Below the pieces are notes generated by a model. It did no database searches. It was not told the origin of the DNA and saw nothing but the letters and a program-made list of their open reading frames with translations. Source: Caldisericota bacterium (lineage in GTDB: Bacteria > Bipolaricaulota > Bipolaricaulia > Bipolaricaulales > Bipolaricaulaceae). Taken from it: 8,272 nucleotides of DNA. The number at the start of each line of letters is the position of its first letter. Position 1 is the first letter of the stretch. Location of the stretch: the NCBI GenBank assembly GCA_013151115.1, contig JAADIW010000068.1, positions 1-8,272 on the forward strand. The letters are read 5' to 3'. The translations under genes and the position numbers were made by a program. Positions 1 through 4,888 of this stretch are shown here, piece by piece.

Positions 1-751
1 GAAGGCGCCCCAGGGGGCCCACCTCGGAGCCGGTGTTGCCCGCGATGGTCACCACCACGACCCCGCTGTGCACCGCCCGCTGGATCGCGCGGCGCACGTA
101 GCTCGGCGGCGTGACCCTGGAGTAGATGGAGATGTTGATCACGCGCGCGCCGTTGGCCACGGCGTACTCGATCGCCTCCGCGAATTTCCGCCAGTCGCCG
201 CGGTAGAAGAGGCCCCGGGAATCGAGGAAGCGGAGGTCCATGAGCTTCACCCTGGGGGCGACGCCCCCGATCCCGGTGGCGGCGTCCACGGCGGCGGCGA
301 TCAGCCCGGCGACGAAGGTGCCGTGCCAGTTCAAGGGCGTGCCGGTGAGGGAATCGGGGTCGCCATCGCGGAAATCCCATCCGTAGACGTCGTCCACGTA
401 GCCGTTGCCGTCGTCGTCGATGCCGTTGCCCGGTATCTCGCCGGGGTTTCGCCACATACGGTCGGCTAGGTAGGGGAGGGAGCGGTCGATGCCGGCGTCG
501 ATGACCGCGATCACGATCTCGTCGGAGCCGCGGGTGATCTCCCACGCCTGCGGGGCGTTGACGGCACGCAGGCCCCAACGGAGCCGCAGGGCCTCGTGGG
601 AGGAACGGAGCACGGTGGGAGGGGAAGCATCGCCGGCGCCACCGATGGCCGGCCCGACGGGGTCAGAAGTCGACCCGCCGTCCACCGGGGAAAGGCCCAA
701 CGCCGCGAGGAACAACAGCGCTGCACATAAGTACCAAACGTATTTCGGCAT
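1..751 (-). CDS. Secreted subtilisin-like serine protease (S8), N-terminal part
   Basis: The reading frame runs from ATG at 751-749 to the window edge: 250 residues seen, with the C-terminus and catalytic Ser outside. Residues 1-25 form a signal peptide (MPKY, hydrophobic core WYLCAALLFLAALGL). Residues 26-58 are a Pro/Gly/Ser-rich linker, followed by RWGLRAVNAPQAW, the usual entry to an S8 catalytic domain. The catalytic Asp is D85 in VIDAGID, the catalytic His is H143 in WHGTFVAGL, and the oxyanion-hole Asn is N239 in AGN. An Asp/Gly/Asn-rich insert at 103-121 (NPGEIPGNGIDDDGNGYVDD) is typical of thermitase-like bacterial S8 enzymes and may bind calcium. Only about 35 residues separate signal peptide and catalytic domain, so no I9 inhibitor propeptide fits. 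Expected role: extracellular or surface proteolysis. The start is fixed by the signal peptide; GAAGG lies directly against the ATG, an unusually short spacing explained by the overlapping riboswitch. The family call is secure; the substrate is unknown. Confidence 0.93.
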   Translation of the reverse strand, partial: MPKYVWYLCAALLFLAALGLSPVDGGSTSDPVGPAIGGAGDASPPTVLRSSHEALRLRWGLRAVNAPQAWEITRGSDEIVIAVIDAGIDRSLPYLADRMWRNPGEIPGNGIDDDGNGYVDDVYGWDFRDGDPDSLTGTPLNWHGTFVAGLIAAAVDAATGIGGVAPRVKLMDLRFLDSRGLFYRGDWRKFAEAIEYAVANGARVINISIYSRVTPPSYVRRAIQRAVHSGVVVVTIAGNTGSEVGPLGRL

Positions 752-848
752 CCTTCGGCAGCCCGGCCACCCTTCGACCTGTGCGGTCGGGAGGGTCCGT
801 CGGCTTTGCGCCCCCGGGTTTCCCCGGGTTTGCCTTTATCGGGATGCC
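747..848 (-). promoter_or_regulatory. Cyclic-di-GMP class I (GEMM-I) riboswitch over the protease start codon
   Basis: Read on the minus strand, the leader has the GEMM-I core in order. GGCAAACC (834-827) is followed by a CGGG-GAAA-CCCG hairpin with the conserved GAAA tetraloop, then GCGCAAAGCC (811-802). Next comes a P3 hairpin (ACCCT/AGGGT with CGACC/GGTCG closing a GCACA loop), then GGTGGCCGGGCTGCCG (near 770-755). Aligned by eye to the Vibrio cholerae Vc2 aptamer, the ligand-contact positions equivalent to G20 (833), A47 and C92 are all kept. G at position 20 favours c-di-GMP over cGAMP. The outer P1 is a perfect 7-bp pairing, GGCATCC (848-842) with GGATGCC (753-747), containing the protease ATG. 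Ligand-stabilised P1 should block initiation, so I infer a translational OFF switch. Deviation: the usual ACGCAAAGCC reads GCGCAAAGCC. Aptamer identity is strong; the switching direction is inferred. Confidence 0.93.
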
Positions 849-877
849 ATAGGGCCCTTATTCTGTGTGCCCTACGG
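847..877 (-). other. Leader hairpin just upstream of the riboswitch, overlapping P1
   Basis: On the minus strand CCGTAGGGC (877-869) pairs with GCCCTATGG (855-847): nine base pairs including one G-U, with a 13-nt loop. Its last two bases (848-847) are also the first two of the riboswitch P1 5' strand, so the full hairpin and the full P1 cannot both form at their outer ends. It may act as a competing fold in the expression platform, or simply insulate the aptamer from upstream RNA. It has no U-tract, so it is not an intrinsic terminator. Confidence 0.55.
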
Positions 878-892
878 TGGCCCGGCTACGCC

Positions 893-904
893 TCACCTCC
901 TTTC
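893..904 (-). other. Full-length anti-Shine-Dalgarno complement without a start codon
   Basis: The minus strand reads GAAAGGAGGTGA, complementary over 12 bases to the standard bacterial 16S rRNA 3' tail. No ATG, GTG or TTG lies 4-12 bases downstream, and the protease start is about 140 bases away. It could be a ribosome standby site or part of an RNA fold; chance is possible in a GA-rich stretch. Confidence 0.4.
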
Positions 905-945
905 CGTGGTGGTCTATTAGCGATACTTGGATTTCCTCACTAACA

Positions 946-974
946 ATTATATCCAATTAGCCACCTGTGGTCAA
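946..974 (-). promoter_or_regulatory. Sigma-70-type promoter of the protease/riboswitch transcript
   Basis: The minus strand has TTGACC (974-969), a 17-bp spacer, then a perfect TATAAT (951-946). Transcription should start near 939, giving a leader of about 190 nt that contains the upstream structured segment and the complete c-di-GMP aptamer. Both boxes and the spacing are near consensus, and the promoter sits just where the riboswitch needs one. Confidence 0.85.
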
Positions 975-1042
975 GCGGGATCCCCCGGTGCCGCATATGT
1001 CCGATATCGCCATCACATTGCGGCATGGCCCGCCGGCCCGCG

Positions 1043-1048
1043 TAAGAT
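1043..1048 (+). promoter_or_regulatory. TAAGAT -10 box for a leaderless DUF488 transcript
   Basis: TAAGAT ends exactly six bases before the DUF488 ATG, and no Shine-Dalgarno lies in the usual window. That spacing puts the transcription start at or next to the A of the ATG. A weak TTGCGG (1018-1023) lies 19 bp upstream as a possible -35. The same arrangement occurs before the helicase at 6617. Confidence 0.55.
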
Positions 1049-1054
1049 GGGGCG

Positions 1055-1492
1055 ATGGGCGAGATATACACGGTGGGCCATTCGAGCCTGACCCTGGAAA
1101 GGTTCCTCGGGCTCCTCTCCCGGTGGGGGATCGAGCTGGTGGCCGACGTGCGCCGGTTCCCCACCTCGAAGAAGTACCCCCACTTTCGCCGGGAGGAGCT
1201 CGCCCGGGCGTTGGCGGAGGCGGGGATCGGCTACGTATTCCTGGGCGAGGAGCTCGGGGGTTACCGCAAGGGCGGATACGAGGCGTACATGCGCACCGAG
1301 GGGTTCCAACGGGGCCTACGGCGGTTGATCGGGTTGGCCCGGGAGCGGAGGGTGGCGGTCATGTGTGCCGAGCGCGACCCCCGCGGCTGCCACCGGCGCT
1401 ACATCGCCGCCGCACTGGCCGCCAGGGGGTTCCGCGTGGTTCACATATTGGGCGAGGGGAAAGCCCGGGTCGAGGAGGCGCGCCTCCTGTGA
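1055..1492 (+). CDS. DUF488 family protein
   Basis: This 145-residue protein has a normal length for DUF488 and its signature blocks in order: YTVGHS (5-10), VADVRRFPTSKKYPHF (29-44), GIGYVFLGEELGG (57-69), YEAYMRTEGF (75-84) and a C-terminal MCAERDPRGCHRRYIA (103-118). The last block carries the family's Cys-Ala-Glu (C104-E106) and Cys-His-Arg (C112-R114) residues. DUF488 proteins are small cytosolic proteins of unclear biochemical role; the conserved Cys/His/Glu residues suggest a catalytic or metal-linked site, but I assign no reaction. There is no signal peptide or membrane segment. The ATG at 1055 is chosen because the VGHS block sits where it does in the family and because a TAAGAT box lies six bases upstream, which implies a leaderless mRNA. 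The gene is monocistronic: divergent from the protease and convergent with the ABC operon. Confidence 0.9.
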   Translation: MGEIYTVGHSSLTLERFLGLLSRWGIELVADVRRFPTSKKYPHFRREELARALAEAGIGYVFLGEELGGYRKGGYEAYMRTEGFQRGLRRLIGLARERRVAVMCAERDPRGCHRRYIAAALAARGFRVVHILGEGKARVEEARLL

Positions 1493-1501
1493 GCCCGAGT
1501 G

Positions 1502-1526
1502 AAAAAAGGGCGGCCCGCGGCCGCCC
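1502..1526 (-). terminator. Intrinsic terminator of the NEW3-ABC operon
   Basis: On the minus strand a perfect 8-bp stem GGGCGGCC / GGCCGCCC (1526-1519 with 1515-1508) and a three-base loop are followed directly by TTTTTT (1507-1502). It lies 25 bases past the permease stop. On the plus strand the stem is followed only by CTCGTTT, so it is a weaker stop for the convergent DUF488 transcript. Confidence 0.9.
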
Positions 1527-1550
1527 CTCGTTTCCCGCGTCCGGTCCCGT

Positions 1551-2477
1551 CTAGGTCGAGCGTATCTCGCGGCGCATGAAGATCACGTAGGAGATCGCGA
1601 AGCACACCGAGGTGAGCGCCACGAGTCCCACCAACTGGGGCCACACGATGAGGAGGCTCTGCCCCAGGGGTAGGGGGCTGGTGGGGATCGTGACCTCCTG
1701 GAGGAGCGCCGCGATTCCCAGGCCCCGATAGTTCGGGATGAGGATGGCGGTGGTGGCCTCTTCGTAGAGCGCCACCGGCGAGAACCGCAGGACCAGATCC
1801 CGGATCGACTCGTGCTTGGCGAACACATCGGCGCCCACCCCCGGCTTTATCGGCGCCACCTGGTCCGCGACGAGGCCGGCGAGCATGTAGAGGAACAGGG
1901 TGAAGAACAGCCACACCGCGATGGAAGCCAGGGCGGAGGTCGCCGTCTGTCGGAAGACGATGGAGAAAAGGATCCCGAGGCTCAGCCAGAACCCGAGGTA
2001 CACCACGCTTATCACGAAGAACATCGCGGTGCGGGAGATCTCGGCCCCGTCGGGGGGGAACCCGAGGATGTAGAGCCCCAGGCCCACGATGATCAGGATG
2101 ATGCTCGCCACGGCGATGGCCAGCGCGGTGATCCCGGCGAGGAACTTCCCGTTGATCCACCAGTCCCGGTAGATGGGCTGGGCCAGCACCCGGGACACCG
2201 TCCCCCTGTTGAACTCGCTGTTGATGGCATCGAAGCCGAGCACCACCCCGATCAGGGGGCCGAAGAACGCCAGGAACCCCAGGAACGAGGGCAGTCCCCC
2301 GCCGCTGACGGTGAACAGGCGCAGGTAGATGAATTCGGCCCCCTGCTGCGTCCCGGAGAGGGCCTGGGCGGCGAGGTAGGTGGAAGCGCCTCCCACGATG
2401 AGGATGAGGAAGAAGAAGATCACGAAGCGTTTGCTGCCCAGATGGTCCGCCAGTTCTTTCCAGAAGACGGCGCTCAT
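1551..2477 (-). CDS. ABC-2 type transporter permease
   Basis: This 308-residue integral membrane protein has six predicted membrane segments, near residues 18-37, 62-82, 112-139, 150-174, 183-205 and 275-300. The short cytosolic N-terminus (MSAVFWKELADHLGSKRF) and the loop FDAINSEFNRGTVSRVLAQP (82-101), placed after the second segment, are hallmarks of the ABC-2 permease family and probably contact the ATPase. An extracytoplasmic loop of about 70 residues lies between segments 5 and 6. It should work with the ATPase encoded just upstream as an exporter or a remodeller of surface components. The substrate cannot be read from sequence. The ATG lies three bases after the ATPase stop, with AGGGG six bases before it, so the two are translationally linked. 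An intrinsic terminator follows. Membrane and family calls are firm; function beyond that is open. Confidence 0.92.
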   Translation of the reverse strand: MSAVFWKELADHLGSKRFVIFFFLILIVGGASTYLAAQALSGTQQGAEFIYLRLFTVSGGGLPSFLGFLAFFGPLIGVVLGFDAINSEFNRGTVSRVLAQPIYRDWWINGKFLAGITALAIAVASIILIIVGLGLYILGFPPDGAEISRTAMFFVISVVYLGFWLSLGILFSIVFRQTATSALASIAVWLFFTLFLYMLAGLVADQVAPIKPGVGADVFAKHESIRDLVLRFSPVALYEEATTAILIPNYRGLGIAALLQEVTIPTSPLPLGQSLLIVWPQLVGLVALTSVCFAISYVIFMRREIRST

Positions 2478-2480
2478 CTC

Positions 2481-3404
2481 TCACCCCTGGAAGTACCGGA
2501 GGTAGATCTCCTCCAGGGTGTAGGTGTGGCCCTTGAGCTCGAGGAGATCGGCCCCGCTCTCGATGACGGCGCGGGCGATGTGGGGGCGCACGTCGGCGGA
2601 GGCCCTGACGCGGATCAGGTCGCCCTCGCGTTCCACCGCCGTGACGCCCTCGATCCCCCGCAGGGCCTCGAGGAGCCCCTCGTCCACCCTGGAGGTCCTC
2701 ACCTCGAACGACATCTCCCCGGCCTCAACCACGGCGCCGAGCTCCCCCAGGGTCCCCTGGGCCACCAGCTTGCCCTGGTGGATGATCCCCATACGGTCGC
2801 AGATCCGTTGCACCTGGTGCAGGAGGTGGGAGGAGAGGAGGATCGTCATCCCCCGCTCGTCCCTGAGGCGCACGATCATGTCGAGGATCTGTACCGCGCC
2901 CTCGGGGTCGATCCCCGAGGTGGGCTCGTCCAGGATCACGAATTTCGGATCTTTGAGGAGTACATCGGCGATGCCCAGCCGCTGCTTCATCCCCCGGGAG
3001 AACGTGCCCACCCGCCGGTCGGCGACGTCCGCGAGGCCCACCAGTTCGAGGACCTCGGTCACACGTTTCCTGGCCTCGCGCTCGGGGATCCGGTTGAGAT
3101 ACGCGGTGTAGAGGAGGTTCTCCCGGGCGGAGAGGTCGTCGTAGAAGCCGAGGTTCTCGGGGAGGTATCCGGTCACGCGCTTCACCTTCAACGGCTCGCG
3201 GGCGGGGTCGTACCCCAGCACCCTTACCTCCCCGGCGGTGGGCTCGGTCAGGCCGAGCAGGATGAGGATGGTGGTCGTCTTCCCGGCGCCGTTGGGGCCG
3301 AGGAGGCCGTAGATCTCCCCTTCCTCGACCACGAGGTCCAGGCCGTCCACGGCCACGACCCCGTCGTAGTATTTCTTGAGGCCCCGGGCCTCGACGACCG
3401 GCAT
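2481..3404 (-). CDS. ABC transporter ATP-binding protein (ABC-2 exporter type)
   Basis: This is a cytosolic ATPase that powers the ABC-2 permease. Residue numbers count from the upstream GTG, so subtract one for the ATG start chosen here. Walker A is GPNGAGKTT (37-45). The Q-loop region reads GYLPENLGFYDDLSARENL, with Pro where many ABC proteins have Gln, as is usual in this subfamily. The signature is FSRGMKQRLG (136-145) instead of LSGGQ. Walker B is FVILDEPTSGIDPEG (156-170) and the switch His is H194 in LSSHLLHQV. A C-terminal extension (about 220-308) is typical of the ABC-2 ATPase group. The start sequence is GTGATG overlapping the NEW3 stop; GGAGG lies five bases before the ATG but two before the GTG, so the ATG (3404-3402) is preferred. 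The frame could extend to 3407. Confidence 0.94.
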   Translation of the reverse strand: MPVVEARGLKKYYDGVVAVDGLDLVVEEGEIYGLLGPNGAGKTTTILILLGLTEPTAGEVRVLGYDPAREPLKVKRVTGYLPENLGFYDDLSARENLLYTAYLNRIPEREARKRVTEVLELVGLADVADRRVGTFSRGMKQRLGIADVLLKDPKFVILDEPTSGIDPEGAVQILDMIVRLRDERGMTILLSSHLLHQVQRICDRMGIIHQGKLVAQGTLGELGAVVEAGEMSFEVRTSRVDEGLLEALRGIEGVTAVEREGDLIRVRASADVRPHIARAVIESGADLLELKGHTYTLEEIYLRYFQG

Positions 3405-4624
3405 CACCGCCTCCCGAGCCGCACGAAGATCCCCGTGAGCCCGGCCACCACCACGACGATGACCGCGACGCCTATCCAGCCCCAGCTCATGGCCGCGCCC
3501 ACGGTCACCCGGAGCTTCATGGCCTCGCGGTCCTCCTTGCCGGCGGCGGTGATGGTGATCTCGTAGTCGCCGGGTATGGCGCGCTCCTTGGGCACGATCT
3601 TCACCTCAACCACGGTGGGCTTGAGGGTTTGGGCGATGGGATCTAGGGAGTCGAGCTTCTCCGGGTTGAACTTCACCTCCCAGTCCTTCGGCTTGGAGGC
3701 GAAGAAGTCGATGTCGGTGATGGGGGCGGTGCCCTCGTTCCAGATGTAGAGTTTGAAGATACGTTCCTTCCCAGCGGTGGCCTTGATGTTACGCGTATCA
3801 CCCTTGCCGAAGACCTCGGCCTCGCTCCCCAGACGCAGGTCATAGGTCCCGGTGACGGTGGCCTTGAGATCGAGTTTCGCCTCGACGCCGTCGGCCGAGG
3901 CCACGAAAGTGAGGGGGTATTCGCCCTTCTCCACGCCGAAGGGGGGAGTCACCACGAACTTGATCCACTCCGAGGCGTTCCCGTTGACCTTGATGGAGGT
4001 GATGCGCTGGTCCTTCCACCGGGGGGTGAAGTAGGCCCGCCAGCCGAAGGGGACCTGGGCCTTCAGCTCGACGATCCGGTCCTCGTCGGCCTCGTTCTTT
4101 ATCTGGATCTCGTACTCGAACTTCTCGCCGGCCGGGTTCTCCAGCGCGGGGTAATCCACCAAGAGGGTGAGGCCCTTCACCTGTTGTTCTTCGGTGGTCT
4201 CCTTCTTCTCGCGCTGATATGTGACCGTGATGGTGAACCTCTTCTCCAGCGCCCCGTCCGCGGTGCGGGCGACGAGCTCGAACGTGTAATCGCCGGACTC
4301 CGCGTCCTCGGGGGGCTTGGCCCGGAACTTGACGGTGGCCTTGGCGTCCTCCCCCGGGAGGAGGTAGAGGCCCTTGATCTCGGTGCGCGGGTAGGACGAG
4401 GTCTCGAGGCGCGGGTTCCAATCCTCGGGGCCGGCGATCTCGAAGACGATCTCCTCGGGGTTCTCGCCGTAGTTCACGAGGACCACATCGAGGTTGACCT
4501 CCTTGCCCTCGGGGAGGACGATGTGTGGATAGACCGCGTAGAAGGCGAAGTCGCGTTTGGGCTCCTGGGACAACCCGACGACGGAGAACGCGATGAGAAG
4601 GAACAACAAGAACTTACTCCTCAT
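3404..4624 (-). CDS. NEW3-domain exported protein with C-terminal membrane anchor
   Basis: This 406-residue protein has a signal peptide (MRSKFLLFLLIAFSVVGLS, 1-19), then three beta-rich repeats at roughly 28-136, 150-258 and 265-376. The membrane segment is at 381-402 (WGWIGVAVIVVVVAGLTGIF) with a basic tail RLGRR. Repeat features are VVLVNYGENPEEIVFEIAGPEDW, the PLT/DYTF/DYEI strands after Gly-Asp/Gly-Glu turns, and DWEVKFNPEKLDSLDP, all typical of NEW3/COG1470 immunoglobulin-like domains. It is therefore anchored outside the membrane with a short cytosolic tail. It is the first gene of the operon; its TGA overlaps the ATPase start. AAGGAGG lies five bases before the ATG (4630-4636). It may bind or present the exporter's substrate or brace the permease; this is inferred from linkage only. 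Lysine- and glutamate-rich composition fits a stable extracellular protein. Domain limits are estimates. Confidence 0.88.
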   Translation of the reverse strand: MRSKFLLFLLIAFSVVGLSQEPKRDFAFYAVYPHIVLPEGKEVNLDVVLVNYGENPEEIVFEIAGPEDWNPRLETSSYPRTEIKGLYLLPGEDAKATVKFRAKPPEDAESGDYTFELVARTADGALEKRFTITVTYQREKKETTEEQQVKGLTLLVDYPALENPAGEKFEYEIQIKNEADEDRIVELKAQVPFGWRAYFTPRWKDQRITSIKVNGNASEWIKFVVTPPFGVEKGEYPLTFVASADGVEAKLDLKATVTGTYDLRLGSEAEVFGKGDTRNIKATAGKERIFKLYIWNEGTAPITDIDFFASKPKDWEVKFNPEKLDSLDPIAQTLKPTVVEVKIVPKERAIPGDYEITITAAGKEDREAMKLRVTVGAAMSWGWIGVAVIVVVVAGLTGIFVRLGRR

Positions 4625-4672
4625 CCCTCCCTCCTTGCGGAACCGTGATGTGCCCGTTGGGAAGCCGATATG

Positions 4673-4702
4673 TTTTTAGCCCCGGATGTCCGGATAAGTC
4701 AA
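4673..4702 (-). promoter_or_regulatory. Promoter of the NEW3-ABC operon
   Basis: On the minus strand TTGACT (4702-4697) is separated by 18 bp from TAAAAA (4678-4673). The start would fall near 4666, leaving a leader of about 42 nt with the strong AAGGAGG site. The -35 is good and the -10 is imperfect (TAAAAA against TATAAT). Confidence 0.6.
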
Positions 4703-4728
4703 GTGCGCGGGAGGCCCGTGTGGGACCG

Positions 4729-4801
4729 GATCCGCTGGTTCACGCGGCTTCAGGGGCGGCGCGCCGTGGGGCGGCACAGCGCCGCTATCACCGAACGGAT
4801 C
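4729..4801. other. Compound GC-rich stem-loop between HD-GYP gene and NEW3 operon
   Basis: GATCCG (4729-4734) can pair with CGGATC (4796-4801). Inside it, GCGGCGC (4756-4762) pairs perfectly with GCGCCGC (4779-4785), enclosing GCCG-TGGGG-CGGC (4763-4775). No U-tract follows on either strand. It could be the 3' untranslated region of the HD-GYP mRNA, a processing or Rho-related signal, or a small structured RNA. I recognise no RNA family. Confidence 0.35.
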
Positions 4802-4822
4802 GGAAAGGGCCGGGGATACGCG

Positions 4823-4847
4823 GGAGATGGAGATCCTGTGGAGATCC
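4823..4847. repeat. Three short GGAGAT direct repeats
   Basis: GGAGAT occurs at 4823, 4829 and 4840; the last two copies extend to GGAGATCC with an 11-bp period, about one helical turn. They lie about 120 bp upstream of the NEW3 operon -35 box, too far for a simple operator, so any regulatory role is a guess. Confidence 0.3.
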
Positions 4848-4861
4848 CGTTGAAGATCGAT

Positions 4862-4888
4862 GGAGGCCGCACGGCAACCGGCCCCTCC
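4862..4888 (-). terminator. Hairpin directly after the HD-GYP stop codon
   Basis: On the minus strand GGAGG and CCG pair with CGG and CCTCC around a two-base bulge and a nine-base loop, directly after the TAG at 4891-4889. Only TCGATCTTC follows, with no U run, so it is at best a weak or Rho-assisted terminator or a 3'-end protecting hairpin. Confidence 0.35.

Larger units (their letters stand above)
752..1054. other. 303-bp divergent intergenic region between protease and DUF488 genes
   Basis: This gene-free stretch holds, from right to left: the DUF488 TAAGAT box (1043-1048); a 7-bp inverted repeat TGCCGCA (989-995) / TGCGGCA (1019-1025); the minus-strand protease promoter (946-974); an AT-rich start region; the anti-Shine-Dalgarno complement (893-904); a leader hairpin (847-877); and the c-di-GMP-I aptamer. 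I found no credible protein gene in it. A seven-codon GTG frame (minus, 940-917) starts five bases after TATAAT but is too short to support. Confidence 0.7.

Noticed and set aside
68..920. Two plus-strand frames opposite the protease and its leader
   Set aside because: They are antisense to the S8 protease and the riboswitch and lack any domain signal.
841..940. A second tandem c-di-GMP-I aptamer
   Set aside because: Only a 3'-strand-like GTAGCCGGG is present; no GGCAAACC or GCAAAGCC block lies upstream of it.
1473..1488. Perfect 16-bp palindrome AGGAGGCGCGCCTCCT at the end of the DUF488 gene
   Set aside because: It encodes ordinary Glu/Ala/Arg/Leu codons, has no loop and no U-tract after it, so it is unlikely to be a terminator; a restriction-like or binding site cannot be shown.
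1441..2484. 347-codon minus-strand frame over the permease
   Set aside because: It is a shifted frame, Arg/Pro-rich, without membrane segments, whereas the overlapping frame gives a clear six-helix permease.
3405..3407. GTG as the ATPase start
   Set aside because: The Shine-Dalgarno GGAGG is only two bases from the GTG but five from the adjacent ATG, so the ATG is preferred.
1812..3566. Long plus-strand open frame opposite the ABC genes
   Set aside because: It is antisense to the ATPase and permease, rich in His/Glu/Gly/Pro, has no recognisable domain, and is explained by high-GC codon bias of the real genes.
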